NCBI GenBank assembly: GCA_021018815.1 | Contig: JAITYX010000007.1 | Location: forward strand, 5,209,001-5,273,000 | Length of the DNA: 64,000 nt | Source: Talinum fruticosum | Lineage: Eukaryota; Streptophyta; Magnoliopsida; Caryophyllales; Talinaceae | Direction of reading: 5' to 3' | Shown here: in pieces, positions 34,691 to 47,090 of the stretch | Numbering within the stretch: position 1 is the stretch's first letter | Layout of the letters: each line of letters starts with the position of its first letter | Notes under the pieces: model-generated | Databases searched by the model: none | The model's input: only the letters and a program-made list of their open reading frames with translations | What the model was told of the DNA's origin: nothing | Position numbers and translations under genes: made by a program

Positions 34691-36045
34691 AACTAAAATC
34701 ACCCTAAAAACTGTAAATTAGGCAAAACTTAGTTTAACAAAGATTGATTGGTGACTGGATTCAACTAATTATGAAATAAATACGAGAAATCAATGGATAA
34801 AAACCTTATATTGGGATTCATCACACTATTATGCTTGAAATCAAAACCAAATTCTAGTTGAGACTTGTCTATGCTTGCAATTTAGAAGGCGGAAATTCCA
34901 ATTAAGGTTATCTTTGCCTATTTTCAAAGGTCAAAGACTAATCGTGCTCAATATAATCGCCTATTTTTATGGGATTAACAAAGAACAAAATCACAATATA
35001 TGAATCTCATAACCCCGATTGAAAACCTAAGTTATTTTTATATCAAAGTTTTAATCATCCATAGTGTCATTCTAGGTAAAGGTTCCATCTTTCAATGTTC
35101 ACAAAACCCGAATAAACAATGGATGATTCCTTTTTAGGCTTTCATCGACTAGATATGAGCGAAGTAAATTTTAAACTAACAAGCATAAGACAACTCAATT
35201 GGAATTCAATTCATGATTAACAAAACATAATAGGGATCAATCCCAACCTAAGTATAGAATCTAGCCTCTTATGCTAAACAACTCACAAGATTCAATAGAA
35301 ACAGTCATGGAGAGATAATAAGAAACTGCGAAGAAAAAAGCAAAGAGGAGAAATTATAATTACCGAATAGAAACCGATGTGATTCAATTCAAAGCAATCT
35401 TGTAATTCACAATGCTTCGCCTAAGCTCTCAAGTGTTCTCTAGCCTTTCTAATGAAAAACCCTAGCTAAAACTTCAAATACAATAAAGATATCCCGAAAA
35501 TAAATTTGGAAACGGATAAATCGTGAAATCTTGTAAGTCGCACGGCTGTGCGACTACACATGGGTAGTCTTGCAGGTCTCTGGCCACAACTACACACGAC
35601 CGTGTGGTTTCACACAGGTAGCCGTGAGAAATCTCTAGACTTTTCTGTACGGCTGTGCAAGATCTACATGGTCGGTCGTGCACGACATTAACATCTCGTA
35701 ACTTCTTGCACAGTAATCGTGCGGCTTTCCCGAGTTTGAGCCCTTTTCTTGATGCTCCGCATGGTCGTGCAGCTTTGCACAACCGCCCGTGTGACTCAAC
35801 TTGATGAGTTTTAGGCCTTTTCTTCCTTCCTTTTAGGCTTAAACCCTCCTCTTCATCACCTTTCATCAAATTTGCTTCAAATCTCTCTCATTTTAAGCTC
35901 AAATACCGAATTAAGATATTTACGAGTTTAGGTGATGATTAACAGAAATAATCAAAATTCAACACAAAACCAAACAAATATCATCAAAATCATCACGTAA
36001 TTGGGTGAAATAATGCCATAAAAAGTGATAAATACAAAGTTTAAT
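34690..36045 (-). repeat. Gypsy LTR
   Basis: Lies upstream of gag in element orientation. It contains the repeated phrase CACGGCTGTGCGAC and variants (35520-35800) common in Athila-type LTRs, and an accidental open frame (35474-35869). On the far side, at 36046-36090, is GCTTGGGGACAAGCAAGAGC then a purine tract (GGAGGAG). That phrase usually precedes the 3' LTR of such elements. No second LTR was found, so the boundaries are approximate. Confidence 0.65.
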
Positions 36046-38220
36046 AACTCCTCCATGCTTAGCTCTTGCTTGTCCCCAAGCAAGGCTATCAATTAACGAT
36101 CTTGGGGTCAAACCTCGTATTCACCCTCCTCGGGTGACGCGTTAATAGTTCAATCAATGGACAATAACCACACACACAGATAGCATACTCAAAGTTTAGA
36201 ATTTTTCATGAAAACTTGCTTGAAAAATTCAATGATTATAATATTTGGTTACAATACATTGTTGTCCTCATGTTGAATCACATTAACACTCATTATGCCC
36301 TCAAATAAATAGCGAACTAGCTCGACCGGTAAAACCTCACTTTAGAGAATGTGGATCACTCCAACTAATTCAATATCTTTAACGGTTCTCTCAATGTCTC
36401 TTTCCAAAAATACAACCTACCATAGACTTGGTCATATTCTCATCCTCCACCACTATAGAGGCAAAATGCAAATAAAATCAAGAGGTCTTTTAGAGCTTGT
36501 AACGAGGTTAAGATTCATGGGTAGAGAGGGAAATCAATTTGGAAATGTGAAGCTAAATAGCTGAGGCCTAACAACTAAGGAGCAAAAAATAATTCCAAAC
36601 ATGACTAAAAATTTTCTCCTACTTCACCTCTTTAAGCACAACCAAGCTTTAAGAAAACTTAAGGAATGAGCATGAAACTTCTTGATCTTCTCACATGCCA
36701 ATCAATTATTTTTTCACTTTTTTTTTCTTTTTCAAATTTTTTTCTTTCATTTTTTTCTTTCTTTTTCTCTTCAATTTTTTCAAAACTTTCCGAACAAAAA
36801 CTATTGGAATAGGAATCATAAACACTACTCAATTCTAAAAGAGTCTAATAAGGGACTTGTTATTTTTTTTTCTTTCAACACGGGTCCTAGTTCCAAACTA
36901 CAAACCAAATAGGACACATACTCATTATTCAACCTAAAACTACCTAAGAAAAGCTGCTCCACTAGACCTGGCTTAGGTATAGGAAATTATATAGGCCAAG
37001 GATAAATTAGATACTAGTGTACCAAGAAACAAGTTAAACTCAAAGGGGTAACAAAAGGGCATAAATGAATAGGGTGGCTTTTTGGCTCATGTAGCTTAAA
37101 AACAAACGAATGCCTCTATCACATTATCTAATGCATATGTCAAGTATGGTCTCGAAGAGAAACAGAACAAGTTCTAGAGGTATGTATCAAGTAAGAGTCA
37201 CACATGGACTGAAATATGAGACTAAAAATGATGAATTAGTCTATAAGTCTCAAAGTATTAAGGGTTTATCCACCACGGTCAACAATTAGTTCAAATGATT
37301 TATCACTTGCTCAAGTTTAACCAATCATGCAATTAAATCCTCAAAGGCAACCGGAAGGCAACACAAAATATCACAATCAAATCCATTCGCAAGTCTGGTT
37401 TCTATAAAAGTTTCCACCAAGAATGGCAATCAAATCATGCACAATCATGCCCATTAATCAACTATCACACTTCATATCAACTTCATAAGAGGGGTTTTGA
37501 AAACAGCTTTTTTCAAAGCAAAGAGAAAACTAACGAAAAACTCACGGAAAAGAAAACGAAAAAGGGTGGAACATGTTTACCTCAAGTGCTTACAGATCCC
37601 CATCACCTAGTGTATCTTCTTGTGATTAAAATAGAAAAAGTAAAATAATATACAATGCATGAACCTAACTAATATGCTTATGCCTAATCTTATATGCTTG
37701 TAAGAAAAATAAAACAAAGAAAATGAAAACTAATGCAACTATTGAATGCAAATAATGCAACTATATGTAACTATACTACCCAAATCATCCATTCATCCAA
37801 CAAATTCCTCCCAAAACATATGATCAACAGTCATCATAACCGAATCAAATTGCTTAGACTGAAACACCCCTATGCTTGAGCTATTCATTTTCTTCAATGA
37901 AAATTCCATACAAGAAAGAAAAAAGGAGGGGATAGAACTCACAAGACATCGGGGTAGACCGGGTAGGCCACAAGGTTGCCACTCGAGTGGGGCATTGTAT
38001 GGTACATGAATTCAGAGGTGGAAGGAGTAACAAGAAGGGGGTGTTAATCCCATTCGGTTGTCCGAGTGGGGCTCCTCTGGGTGCTCGGATGGCCCAGGTT
38101 CAACTCCAACATAAGGTGCGGCTACGCCGGATCCACTCGGTTGTGCAATGAAACGGCCATAAGACCAATAGGCTCTTGTAAATCCTTTGGGTATGCCCAA
38201 AGTACATTGTATATACAATT
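36046..38220 (-). mobile_element. 3' non-coding part of a second Gypsy copy
   Basis: Read leftward, this ends in the polypurine tract immediately before the LTR, so it should be the 3' end of another Gypsy copy sharing the LTR. It holds A/T-rich non-coding sequence and a frame at 38012-38218 (SYGRFIAQPSGSG...) near its upstream end that may be a pol-end or 3' ORF remnant. No standard domain is visible. Confidence 0.5.
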
Positions 38221-38372
38221 TTAATTGGTAATAGAAAGATACTTAATTATGTCCAAAAACAGAAAAAAAATGAATGATTATGAGTAATTTAATTTATATG
38301 TACAATTAAAATTGAAGGGAACTATGATAATTGTCGTGGTTGTAGTATATTGACAATCATTATAATTGTTTT

Positions 38373-38373
<1 letters not shown>

Positions 38374-38445
<72 letters not shown>
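38374..38445. repeat. (TAA)n microsatellite upstream of LINE-3
   Basis: About 24 units, ending some 70 bp before the ORF1 start of LINE-3. Open frames rich in Leu or Tyr across it are artefacts. Confidence 0.95.
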
Positions 38446-38447
<2 letters not shown>

Positions 38448-38518
38448 CACAACAGAGAGAGATGGGGTAGAGAGAAGGGAGAGGAAAGCTAGAGAAAGAA
38501 AGCTTGCTAACCTTGACA

Positions 38519-39450
38519 ATGGCAAGGAAAGCAAACAAAAATATATCAAAAACAACTGCGAGTAAAAATCTTTCTCCTATTCCACAAAATGAAACCCAAA
38601 TAACAAAGGAAACTTCCATGGAAATAGTTAATGAGGGCAATGATACAAGCAATGGAACATTACAATCGGTAGCGGAAATTGAGCAAAATCGTCAAGATGA
38701 AATGCGAGCAAGCTTCTTAGGATGGATTGATGCTCGAGGTGACGAAGACATTCTCAATCTTGGGCAGATCAAATGGATGAAAAGGAACAGACAAATTCAA
38801 AACATCGAGGAACCAAACCTAGGTCATAATAAATTGAGCTACATCCCATTGTTTACATATAATGGAATGCGGATACAACGCATTGAGGAATCGGACATTG
38901 AAATAGAGGTTGAATTCTGGTCCTCTTCTATAATTTTTTTGTATTAGGGGTAATCCACCACTGTCGGTAATGATGGATTTTTTCAATCGAATTTGGGGGT
39001 CTAAAGGGTTCGATATGGCCATTGCAAAAACAAGGTGTGTATTCATAGCAAGATTTCATTCGAGTGATGGAAAGAGATGAAGTCCTGAAAAACAATTTTG
39101 TCTATTTTGATAAGAAACCCCTGGTGATGCATGCTTGGGCGATGAGGCCAACCAACGTAACGCGGTGAATTAGCTGAACTTCCAGTGTGGGCTAAATTCC
39201 CTAACCTCGATTTGAAATTATGGAGTATTGAGGACTTGAGAAAAATAGCTAGTTTGGCGGGAGACCTCTAGCCATAGATAGACACACCCAGAACAAGACA
39301 AAGGCTACATTTGCTATAGTCTTAATTGAAATTGATTTCAGTAGGGATTTCAAAGAGGAAATTCCTTTTATGGATGTGCAAGGGAAATTGTCCACCAAAT
39401 TGTTGTATATGAATGGACCTCCATTAGATGTAATCATTGTTAGAAATTTA
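38519..39450 (+). pseudogene. LINE-3 ORF1
   Basis: The ATG at 38519 begins MARKANKNISKTTASKN, parallel to LINE-2. The frame runs to 38947 before breaking. Later pieces give ELPVWAKFPNLDLKLW (39175-39225) and AIVLIEIDFSRDF (39315-39350), the DUF4283-like and following region of plant LINE ORF1. The zinc knuckle is degraded. Confidence 0.8.
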
Positions 39451-39757
39451 GGATGAGATTGATAACTCGTAGAAAAAGATAATGAGTGTTTGGAGGAGGA
39501 AAGAACAAACCGTGCTCGAACATGTGCAAGTGGAGCAAAGCAAGGAGATAGAGGGATTACAAAACAATACCGAGGACAACACTCGAACAAGTTACCCCTA
39601 AAGCATCACAAGGTGATTATGTGAGACAAGTGAAACCACAGGAAGATGAACTTGAGCACATTATAATTGTAGTTACAAACACTCAAGCATAATCCGGTGG
39701 CTACACCACATAATATGGTAGCATTACGAACAGTTTTGGGACACTCGTTAGTTGATC

Positions 39758-42700
39758 ATGGATAGTATATATTTTTGGAATATAAGGGGTTTGAATGGCC
39801 CTAATAAACAAGATGAAGTGAAGTTGTTTAAAGACAATAAGTGTAAGGTGCTAGGTTTATCCGAAACCAAGACTTTGCTTGAATAAGGACGAGGAAATAA
39901 AAACTAGATTAAGCAAGGGATTACAAGCGATTACAAATGCTACAATGCGGACTAGAAGCAAATTGTGGCTAATTTGGAGGCCAGCAGAGGTAAACATTAC
40001 AATACCGAGGGTACATAGGCAGTTCATGCATGTCATGCTAGAAGACAAAGGGGAAAAGGTGATCTGTAATAACGAGTCTATGGAGATAATGATGCTAGTG
40101 AGAGGCAAGCTCTATGGAAACACTAGAAGAAATGAAAGATGAAATATATACACCCTGGATCATAGGGGTGATTTTAATGCTTTATTAAGAGTGGATGAGA
40201 GAATAGGCGCAGATGAAATTCTAATAGCTGAAACCATTGATTTCCAGTAATGGACGATCGAGTGAAATGCAAGAATTGACATATACTGGGTACACATTCA
40301 CCTAGAACAACAAGTAGGGAGACAAGATATGTTTCTAAAATTGACAAGGTTTTCATCAATAATATTGGCTTAACCAAATTCCCTAATATTGAGTATGCAG
40401 TGCTAGATGAAGGAATCTCTTACCGTTACCCTGTTCATGTAAAATTGGAGGGTCAAGCCATGATGAGGAAAGGCAGATTTAAATATTACAATATGTGGTC
40501 GATGAGTCCAAAACTCAAACCTACAGATACAGGAGGTGTGGAAGCAGCAGTGAAAGGGACTGCAATGTTCTAGGTCACTAGGAAACTAAAAGAGTTAAAA
40601 AAAAAAAAGCCACTATAGCGAGTTGAACAAAGAGAAATTTGGAGACATCCACAGGAGGGTATAGAAAGAAAAGGTGGAAATATATTAGGTGCAGGAAACG
40701 AATACATGCAAACCCACTAGATATAAAACAATATACAGCAGAATATGAGGTCGTGAAGCACTCGTCAAGCAATGTGCAAAGTTGAAAGATTATTCCTCAT
40801 TTAGAAAACAAAGGAGACTTGGCTGAAGGAAGGGGATCAAAACTCTTCCTACTATTTTTCATGGTTGGCCAATAGACACTATAGTTAAGGAGTGAAGGTC
40901 TTGAAGAGGGAAATGGTACATTGTCTGTATGAACCAGATGATATAGAGGCGGAACTAGTGGAGTATTTTTCCAAATTCCTACACCAGAAAGATACAACAC
41001 AAAAGGTATCTCTTGAAGTAATATTGCAAGGAAAATGTCTTGAACAAGAATAGCACAGAGGGTTGCTTGCACCTGTTACTAATGATGAAACTAAGGCGAG
41101 TTATGTTCAAGTATAGATAACTCAAAAGGCCTTGGTCCGAGATGGATTTGGCGAGTGGTTTCTTTAAAGGAAACTGGAATTAATGGGGGTGAACATATGC
41201 AGAAGCGGTGAAAGACTTCTTCCAAATAGGAGAGCTTCTTAAACATATCAATGCAACTGTATTAGCAATGGTCCCAAAAGTGGAAAATCCACTTCATCTA
41301 GGTGATCTAAGACCAATAACATGCTGTAATACTCTCTATAAATGCATAACCAAGATTATTTGTGGTAGATCGAAACCTTTGATGATTACTTTAGTAGATC
41401 AAACACAAGGAGCATTTGTTGTAGGAAGATCAATACTGCACAATGTTTTAATATGTGCGAGATCTACTAAGATGCTACAAAAGAAAGGGTGTTTCTTTAT
41501 GATGTTTGATGAAAATTGACTTAAAGAAAGCCTATGATTCAATAAACTCGCAGTTTATAGAGAGCTTACTCCTAGGGTATGGATTCCCATCCAAATTTGT
41601 GTAACTAATCATGGTATGCGTATCTACCCCTAGCTTTTCAATTCAGATTAATGGTGAGATGTATGGATATTTTAAAAGTGGAAGAGGTTTGAGGCAAGGA
41701 GACCCCATATCCCCTCTTATTTTTGTGCTTGTTATGGAATATCTATCAAGGTCACTTGCAATAGCCACTAAACAAAGGGAATTCAAATTTCATCGTAGCT
41801 GCAAAGCAGATGAATATGAGTTCACTAATGTTTGCAAATGATCTATTGTTGTTCTGCAAAGTTGAATCCTCAAGCATAAGATATATACAAACTGTTTTTA
41901 TCCACTTTTCATAAGCATCTAGTCTAGAAGTAAACATGGATAAATCTCAAATTATGATGGTAGGGCTAAATGCAAATGAGACTGAGAATATGATTAAGCA
42001 ATCTGGGTATACAAAGGGTGAAATACCTTTTAGGTATTTAGGAGTACCAATGAAAGGCCAAAGACTAAATAAAAGTGATTGTATGATGTTGGTAAGCATA
42101 ATTACTGCAAGACCGAGGAAGTGGCCTGTGAAGAGACTGGCATATGCTTGGGAAAATACTACCGATAAACTCAGTATTTCTTAGTATATTCACATATTGG
42201 AGTCAGCTATTTGTCATCCCAAAATTAGTGCTAAAAGAGGTCAATGTAATATGTAGAAATTTCTTATGGAAGGAGGAAAGTGAAGGGAAAATCGCACCTA
42301 TAACATGGTCAACTCGTAGTCCGCCAAAGGAAGAGGGGGTAATGGGCATTCATGACATCTATGCAAGGAACACAACAATGATTTTTAAGCTAGTATGAAC
42401 TATTGCACGGAAGGAAGACAATCTCGGGTCAAATGGGTCCATCACATCTACTTGAGAGGTGAATCAATATGGAGCAGACAAGGCAAAACTAGACTCAAAT
42501 TGGTACCAGAAAAAGATGCTGAAAATTAAAGAGTCTATGATCATATGAGTGGATAAAAATGCAAATATTTGGCTACCATCAAACAACGAGAGAATACACA
42601 ATTAAACAAGGCTATAAGATGATGAGGGAAAGAGGGTAGAAAGTCCACTGGTTTAAGCTAGTGTGGGGAAACCTAGAGTTCCAAAATGCACTTTTATTTT

Positions 42701-43110
42701 TGGATGTCCTAGCATCAAAGACTTTTGACAAAAGACAGATTAGCAAGGATGGGGATAAGGGCATATCGGACTTGTGTTTTATGTAACATGGAAGAAGAAA
42801 GTCATCAGCACTTCTTTTTTAATGTCTACACTAGATACATAGCAAAATCATTGTTGGTTGACCATGCTAGCTGGAACATGACAACAACATGGGGAGACTA
42901 GCAGGAAGAAGTAATGGTCTGCACTGGGAAATAGAATTAAAAGAGGGAAAATTCGATTATGCAAAGTAGTGGGGATATATGTTTGCTAGAGGGAAAGGAA
43001 CAATAGGAATTTTTTGGATAAAAAACAAGATGCGCAAAATTTAGTTGAAATATGTGGAAGAATTATAGTTAGCAAATGTAAAGTTGGAAATAGATGAATG
43101 AGTCGGGGTA
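39758..43110 (+). pseudogene. LINE-3 ORF2 (endonuclease, RT, zf-RVT)
   Basis: The ATG at 39758 gives MDSIYFWNIRGLNGPNK, the endonuclease start. The RT is spread over 41208-41519 and 41611-41841: LRPITCCNTLYK, QGAFVVGRSILHNVL, DLKKAYDS near 41517-41540 and GRGLRQGDPISPL near 41683-41720. The catalytic block reads FANDLLLF near 41830-41855. The C-terminal part follows (FRYLGVPMKG, about 42030-42060) and a zf-RVT remnant lies near 42650-42830. Multiple frameshifts are present. Confidence 0.87.
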
Positions 43111-43176
43111 TATCCCGAGTACATGTACAGCTTTTGTTCCTTCAAGCTAATGAAAGATGCTAACCTTTCACCCAAA

Positions 43177-43242
<66 letters not shown>
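43177..43242 (+). repeat. (AAT)n tail of LINE-3
   Basis: About 22 units directly follow the LINE 3' sequence CTTTCACCCAAAA. A simple trinucleotide tail takes the place of poly(A). Confidence 0.9.
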
Positions 43243-43249
43243 CATGTTT

Positions 43250-44360
43250 CATCCGGAGTAACGTAAATTTGAAGAGGGGGAAGAGTTCTAGTTGGGATGA
43301 TGTTGCAGCAGAGGGAAGTCGAAATGACCTCACAAACTCGGGGGAGGAAGGGGAAAAGGAAATCCATCTCATTGTCGAATTCGGAAGTGTAACTTGGGAG
43401 CAAGTGTTGGTTACGAGAGGAGGTCAATTATGAATTTACTCGTGGCTATAGGTGAAGTCGACATTAAGTAGAGAAGCATTGAGCACACTCCAAGTACGGA
43501 GCAAAAATCAAAATGAAGTCGAGTCCCAATTCTAAGTCTAAAGGTAAGGAGGTTGTTCCGGACTTTCTTGTTGGGGGTAGAGAGGCACCCACCAGCAAGC
43601 CTCCCCGGATGGAATGAGGGTCTGTTCTCGGAATTGTAAGATGGGAAGCACAAGAAACCTTAGAATTTTGGTGTTGAAGTACATCTCTTGTGTCTTCAGT
43701 CCTAATGTCTTTTGCTTATTTGAAACTTTGTGTTCTCCTCGCTAAGGCTAGGAAGTTATTTCGTTTTGCTAATCTAAATGTTGTTGTTGGGTTTAACCTT
43801 GTGGGTAGGTTAGGGGGATATTTCTGTTTGCCAAGAATCATGTTTCTATCAAGGTTGTATTTTATAACAAGCACCTAGTGCTTTGTCAAATTAATGAAAT
43901 GAAATCTCTTGGTATGTTGGATTTGTATATAGTAATCCTCATGTCTTTGGACATAAGTAGGTGTAGGATATGATTTATAATGAATGAAACAAGATAGGAG
44001 ATAAATTGGTGTTGTTGAGAGATTTTAACCAGGTTGATCAAATACAAGATAAAGTATGAGGAAGTGCTACTATCAAAGGGTACGAGGCATTTTTGGAGTG
44101 GAAAATTAAGATGGATCTTATTAACTTGCCTTTCACTGGGTCTAGACGAATAACGAGACAAGATTCGAAAGTGATTTTTGAGCGGTTGGACGGAGGATTG
44201 GCAACTAAAGACTAGTTCATTAACTTTGATGCATCCTACATTCACAACCTACCAATCTAGGGATCTAATCATGCTCCTATTATTTTGGAGGTCAAAAGGT
44301 CTACTTTGAAGCTAAAAAGGAATTTCTATAGTGTGGAAGGCTGGTACTTACAATAGCAAG
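43250..44360 (+). pseudogene. LINE-4, 5' part (ORF1 remnant and endonuclease)
   Basis: Frames around 43610-44345 encode an endonuclease: SRNCK...TRNLRILVLKY near 43625-43680, FCLFETLC near 43705-43735, then LLRDFNQVDQ near 44010-44040, MDLINLPFTGSRR near 44110-44150 and SNHAPIILEV near 44265-44295. Stops are frequent. The sequence continues at 47303 after the inserted hAT. Confidence 0.8.
44353..44360. repeat. hAT target duplication, left copy (ATAGCAAG)
   Basis: Perfect 8 bp direct repeat with 47295-47302. Eight-base duplications are diagnostic of hAT insertion. Confidence 0.95.
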
Positions 44361-44519
44361 TAGACTCGGGCATTGGACAGGGTGTCCAATGGGTTTAATT
44401 GGGTGGGCTGAAAAAATAGGGTCAAAATCCATTTGATAACTTAAATGGACTGGGCATGAAATGGGCCACCCATTAAGTAGCTTTTCGGGCCTGGATCAGG
44501 CGGTGCACGGGCCACCGTG

Positions 44520-44820
44520 GTTTTGCTGCTCCCCGAACTCTCACACTCTCACACGCTCTGTCTCTCCTCCTAACTCTCGCACGCTCTGTGTCTCTCTCTG
44601 TCCATCGTCTTTCGCTGCTCACCGTCCCCTCCTCCCTCGCTCTCTCTCTCTCGCCGTCGTCTTCCGCCATCTCGCCGGTGAACCGAAGCCGGAAGCTTTT
44701 CCGTCATCGTCGCTCTTCTTCCGTCGTCCGTGAATCGTGCTCTCTCTCTCTCGCTTCCACGGAAACCCTAATTTGGCATTTGCTGATCGATTCTTCGCTA
44801 GTTATCCACAAAGAGGTAAT
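44520..44820 (+). other. CT-rich leader-like segment in hAT
   Basis: GC-rich, pyrimidine-rich sequence with a candidate donor AAAGAG|GTAATGG at 44811-44823. It looks like the 5' UTR exon of a gene, either the ancestral transposase gene or a captured host gene. Overlapping open frames here are not convincing proteins. Confidence 0.4.
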
Positions 44821-44899
44821 GGAATTCTTTCTCTCAACTTTTATGCTCAATTGGTTTCGGGTCTAGAAATTTCTAATCTTGAGGTCTTGGGAATTTTAG

Positions 44900-45036
44900 G
44901 GATGACGAAAGGAGCTACGATGGCCATATAGCGGGTTCCCTTCACTTTGCCAGCGACACCTTTTGGAGAAAATCCCTAATCTCATTCAACAAGTCAAAGG
45001 CAAAGATACCCTTGTCTTCCACTGCGCTCTTAGCCA
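44900..45036 (+). pseudogene. Captured CDC25/ACR2-like rhodanese exon
   Basis: After the acceptor-like GAATTTTAG the plus strand reads [19 protein letters not shown], then after one frame shift [19 protein letters not shown] and HCALSQ. This corresponds to the middle of plant CDC25/ACR2, a small rhodanese-fold arsenate reductase or phosphatase, whose Cys loop begins HCALSQ. The exon ends in SQ before GTGTTTTTTCC, a donor-like junction. One extra T in the run at 44961-44964 breaks the frame. The first exon and the C-terminal exons are absent, so this is a dead captured fragment. Confidence 0.85.
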
Positions 45037-45479
45037 GTGTTTTTTCCCATCCCCTTCTCTCTTTTTTCGGCATATGCTTACTCTATCCGGTGATATGTAT
45101 ACTCAATGATATTTGCAATTGCTCTCTCTTTTACTACATTAGATATTCAGATGCTAGATGACTTTAGTTTTGAATTTTGCAATTTCCGGAATGAGGCTCG
45201 TGTAAGGAAACTTCGGTTTCTTTTTATTGCACGGATAAGCTATTATATGTCCGAGAAAGTTTCGTTTTGAGGAGAAGGGATTCCATAGGGAGTGTTTGGT
45301 TAGTGTCAATTCTTTGATGGAATTGAATATGTTAGGTAGAATAGATTGGTTGATTCATTGGAAGAGGAGTGAAATCCATAGACAAATCCTTTTTCTTACA
45401 GTTTTGAGCTAAGTACTCGTAATCTAGCAAAGATGAGATATTTACAATTGGTTGTAATTTCTTGTCTCTTACTGATCAT

Positions 45480-46365
45480 TTCTAAACAAATTTGCGTTTC
45501 TAGCACTCCAAATGCCATAAGTTGTAACCGAAATACTTAGCGTAGGCATCATTTTCCGAAGCTTGTTCATATGCAATCTCATGGGGCCCTCTCGCTCAAT
45601 CTATGTCACAAAGACTATACTCAACTTCAACTTCATGTAGGACAACACATTTTGTATCACACTCTAGCTAACGAGCATACCCGAAGAATAGTTGTGCGTT
45701 ATCTTTTCTGCAGTTGAAGCATAAAGGACAAAAATTTTGGATCCGAGTTTGTATATTTATCAGCCTGCCATTTGTGTTCGGTCTCCCCAGCTCCATTCTC
45801 CACGAACGAAACCGTGCTTAGGGATATTAAATCTACTTCAAGTCATATAAGCCATTGTGAGTCTGTTTTAAGGCCCTAGCAACCATTTACAACCAATGGA
45901 AATTGTATATTCGGCTGAGACAGAATGAGATCATTTTCCTTTACTATATCCCGCCTAATTTTGAGTATTTTTCTCCGAGTACCAAGATAACCGAGTAGCA
46001 ATTTCCACTATCCAAATTGAACTCCCTTTATGTACACTTCATTGATACATTTTCCGCCACAAACATTGCATATCAGCTGCTATATACCAACAAGTGTTTA
46101 GCAACGAGTTGCAAGACTCCATGTATCACACCTCTTGGTGCCAAGTCCACCAACCGATTTTGATTTACAAACAAATTCGAAGCCACAGGAAGTGTTTTCA
46201 CATATAATTGATTCCATAAAAAATTTCTTGCATATGCTCTGAATTCGGTTATCATCCCTTTTGTAGAATTAACATGGAAGACCAATAGGTATATAGGGAG
46301 AAAAGCACAAACGAGGATGAGGAGGATGATACAAGTCTCTTCTTTTAGGTAATCAAACATTCATC
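45480..46365 (-). pseudogene. LINE RT C-terminal fragment inside hAT
   Basis: The minus-strand frame 46073-46360 includes GMITEFRAYARNFLWN and VIHGVLQLVAKHLL, the pattern of the region after LINE RT (RRFLW...GGLG...LWN.ALLAK.L). Degraded zf-RVT-like sequence continues toward 45480. It is unrelated in orientation to LINE-4, so it was inside the hAT or inserted into it. Confidence 0.65.
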
Positions 46366-46369
46366 CTTT

Positions 46370-47090
46370 ATATTTATTACTCCTTTGTTTCAAGTTTAAT
46401 TCATTTTGTTTTTGGTTTTAGTTTCTTAATATATATAGAAAATTTGTATCTTCATTTGTGCACAAACCGACGCCCATGGCTTTTCTTTATTACCAAAAAT
46501 CCTTTCCCATTTATTATCTTTTCTACAAGCTTATGTGCTTATTTTTCTGCAAGTTTGTAGTGATAAAGTTTCATTGATGTTGAAACCGCATATGTGCTTA
46601 TCTCCTTCGGCATTATGTTTATGAAGTGCTCGGTGAGGTTTCTTTCTTTATTGTATTCCTTTTAATTTGTTGTTTTTTGTTCCACTTGTTGTCCATGACA
46701 CGACTCTTCTAAGTTGTGCTTTTTATTTGTTGTAGTTTTTCTTTCATGTAGGATTACAAAATTCATCGGAAAGAGATATATACAAAGTCTGGTTCATTTG
46801 CGAGGAATGCCTCAAATTGTTGAGAGTTGGAATGTGTTAGCAAAATAGGAAATATGTCTGGTTGTTAGGGTTATCTTGAACCGTATTGACCATCATTTTG
46901 TAGCTTATACTTGTTAGCTTATGTTGGAATGTCTTAAACTAGCTGTACCCACTAACTTCGGGATTTGAAGGCATCAGCTTCTCCAGTTGTATAATGACTA
47001 TATTGACCATCATTTTTTGACAGCATGCTACACTTATAACAGTATGCTCAGGCAGTATGAATTACAAGCTTGTATTGGCCACAAGCATTG
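46370..47090. other. Non-coding hAT interior
   Basis: AT-rich with no recognised protein or repeat before the subterminal GGGTC/GACCC motifs begin at about 47090. Confidence 0.4.

Larger units (their letters stand above)
24575..36045 (-). mobile_element. Athila-like Gypsy retrotransposon, interrupted
   Basis: On the minus strand the order is LTR (about 36045-34690), primer-site remnant, gag (about 34540-32750), protease (32734-32250) and RT start (32250-31649). Then comes the inserted CACTA-2 (26560-31645), followed by the rest of RT (26559-26040), RNase H (about 25900-25400) and integrase (about 25200-24575). The order PR-RT-RH-IN is that of Ty3/Gypsy, and the motif [11 protein letters not shown] is typical of the Athila/Tat side of plant Gypsy. 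The 3' LTR is missing because the element stops in the integrase C-terminus where LINE-2 sequence begins. Many stops and frameshifts make it inactive. Confidence 0.85.
38450..43242 (+). mobile_element. LINE-3 (near full-length, degenerate)
   Basis: A short GA-rich leader is followed by ORF1 (38519 to about 39450), ORF2 (39758 to about 43110) and an (AAT)n tail at 43177-43242. Both ORFs carry frameshifts. This is the most complete LINE in the window and shares its ORF starts with LINE-2. Confidence 0.85.

Noticed and set aside
35474..35869. 131-residue Cys/Arg-rich minus-strand frame
   Set aside because: Lies inside the Gypsy LTR and is built from repeated CACGGCTGTGCGAC-like phrases.
38278..38652. 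Minus-strand frames rich in Leu or Tyr
   Set aside because: They are translations of the (TAA)n tract and have no domain.
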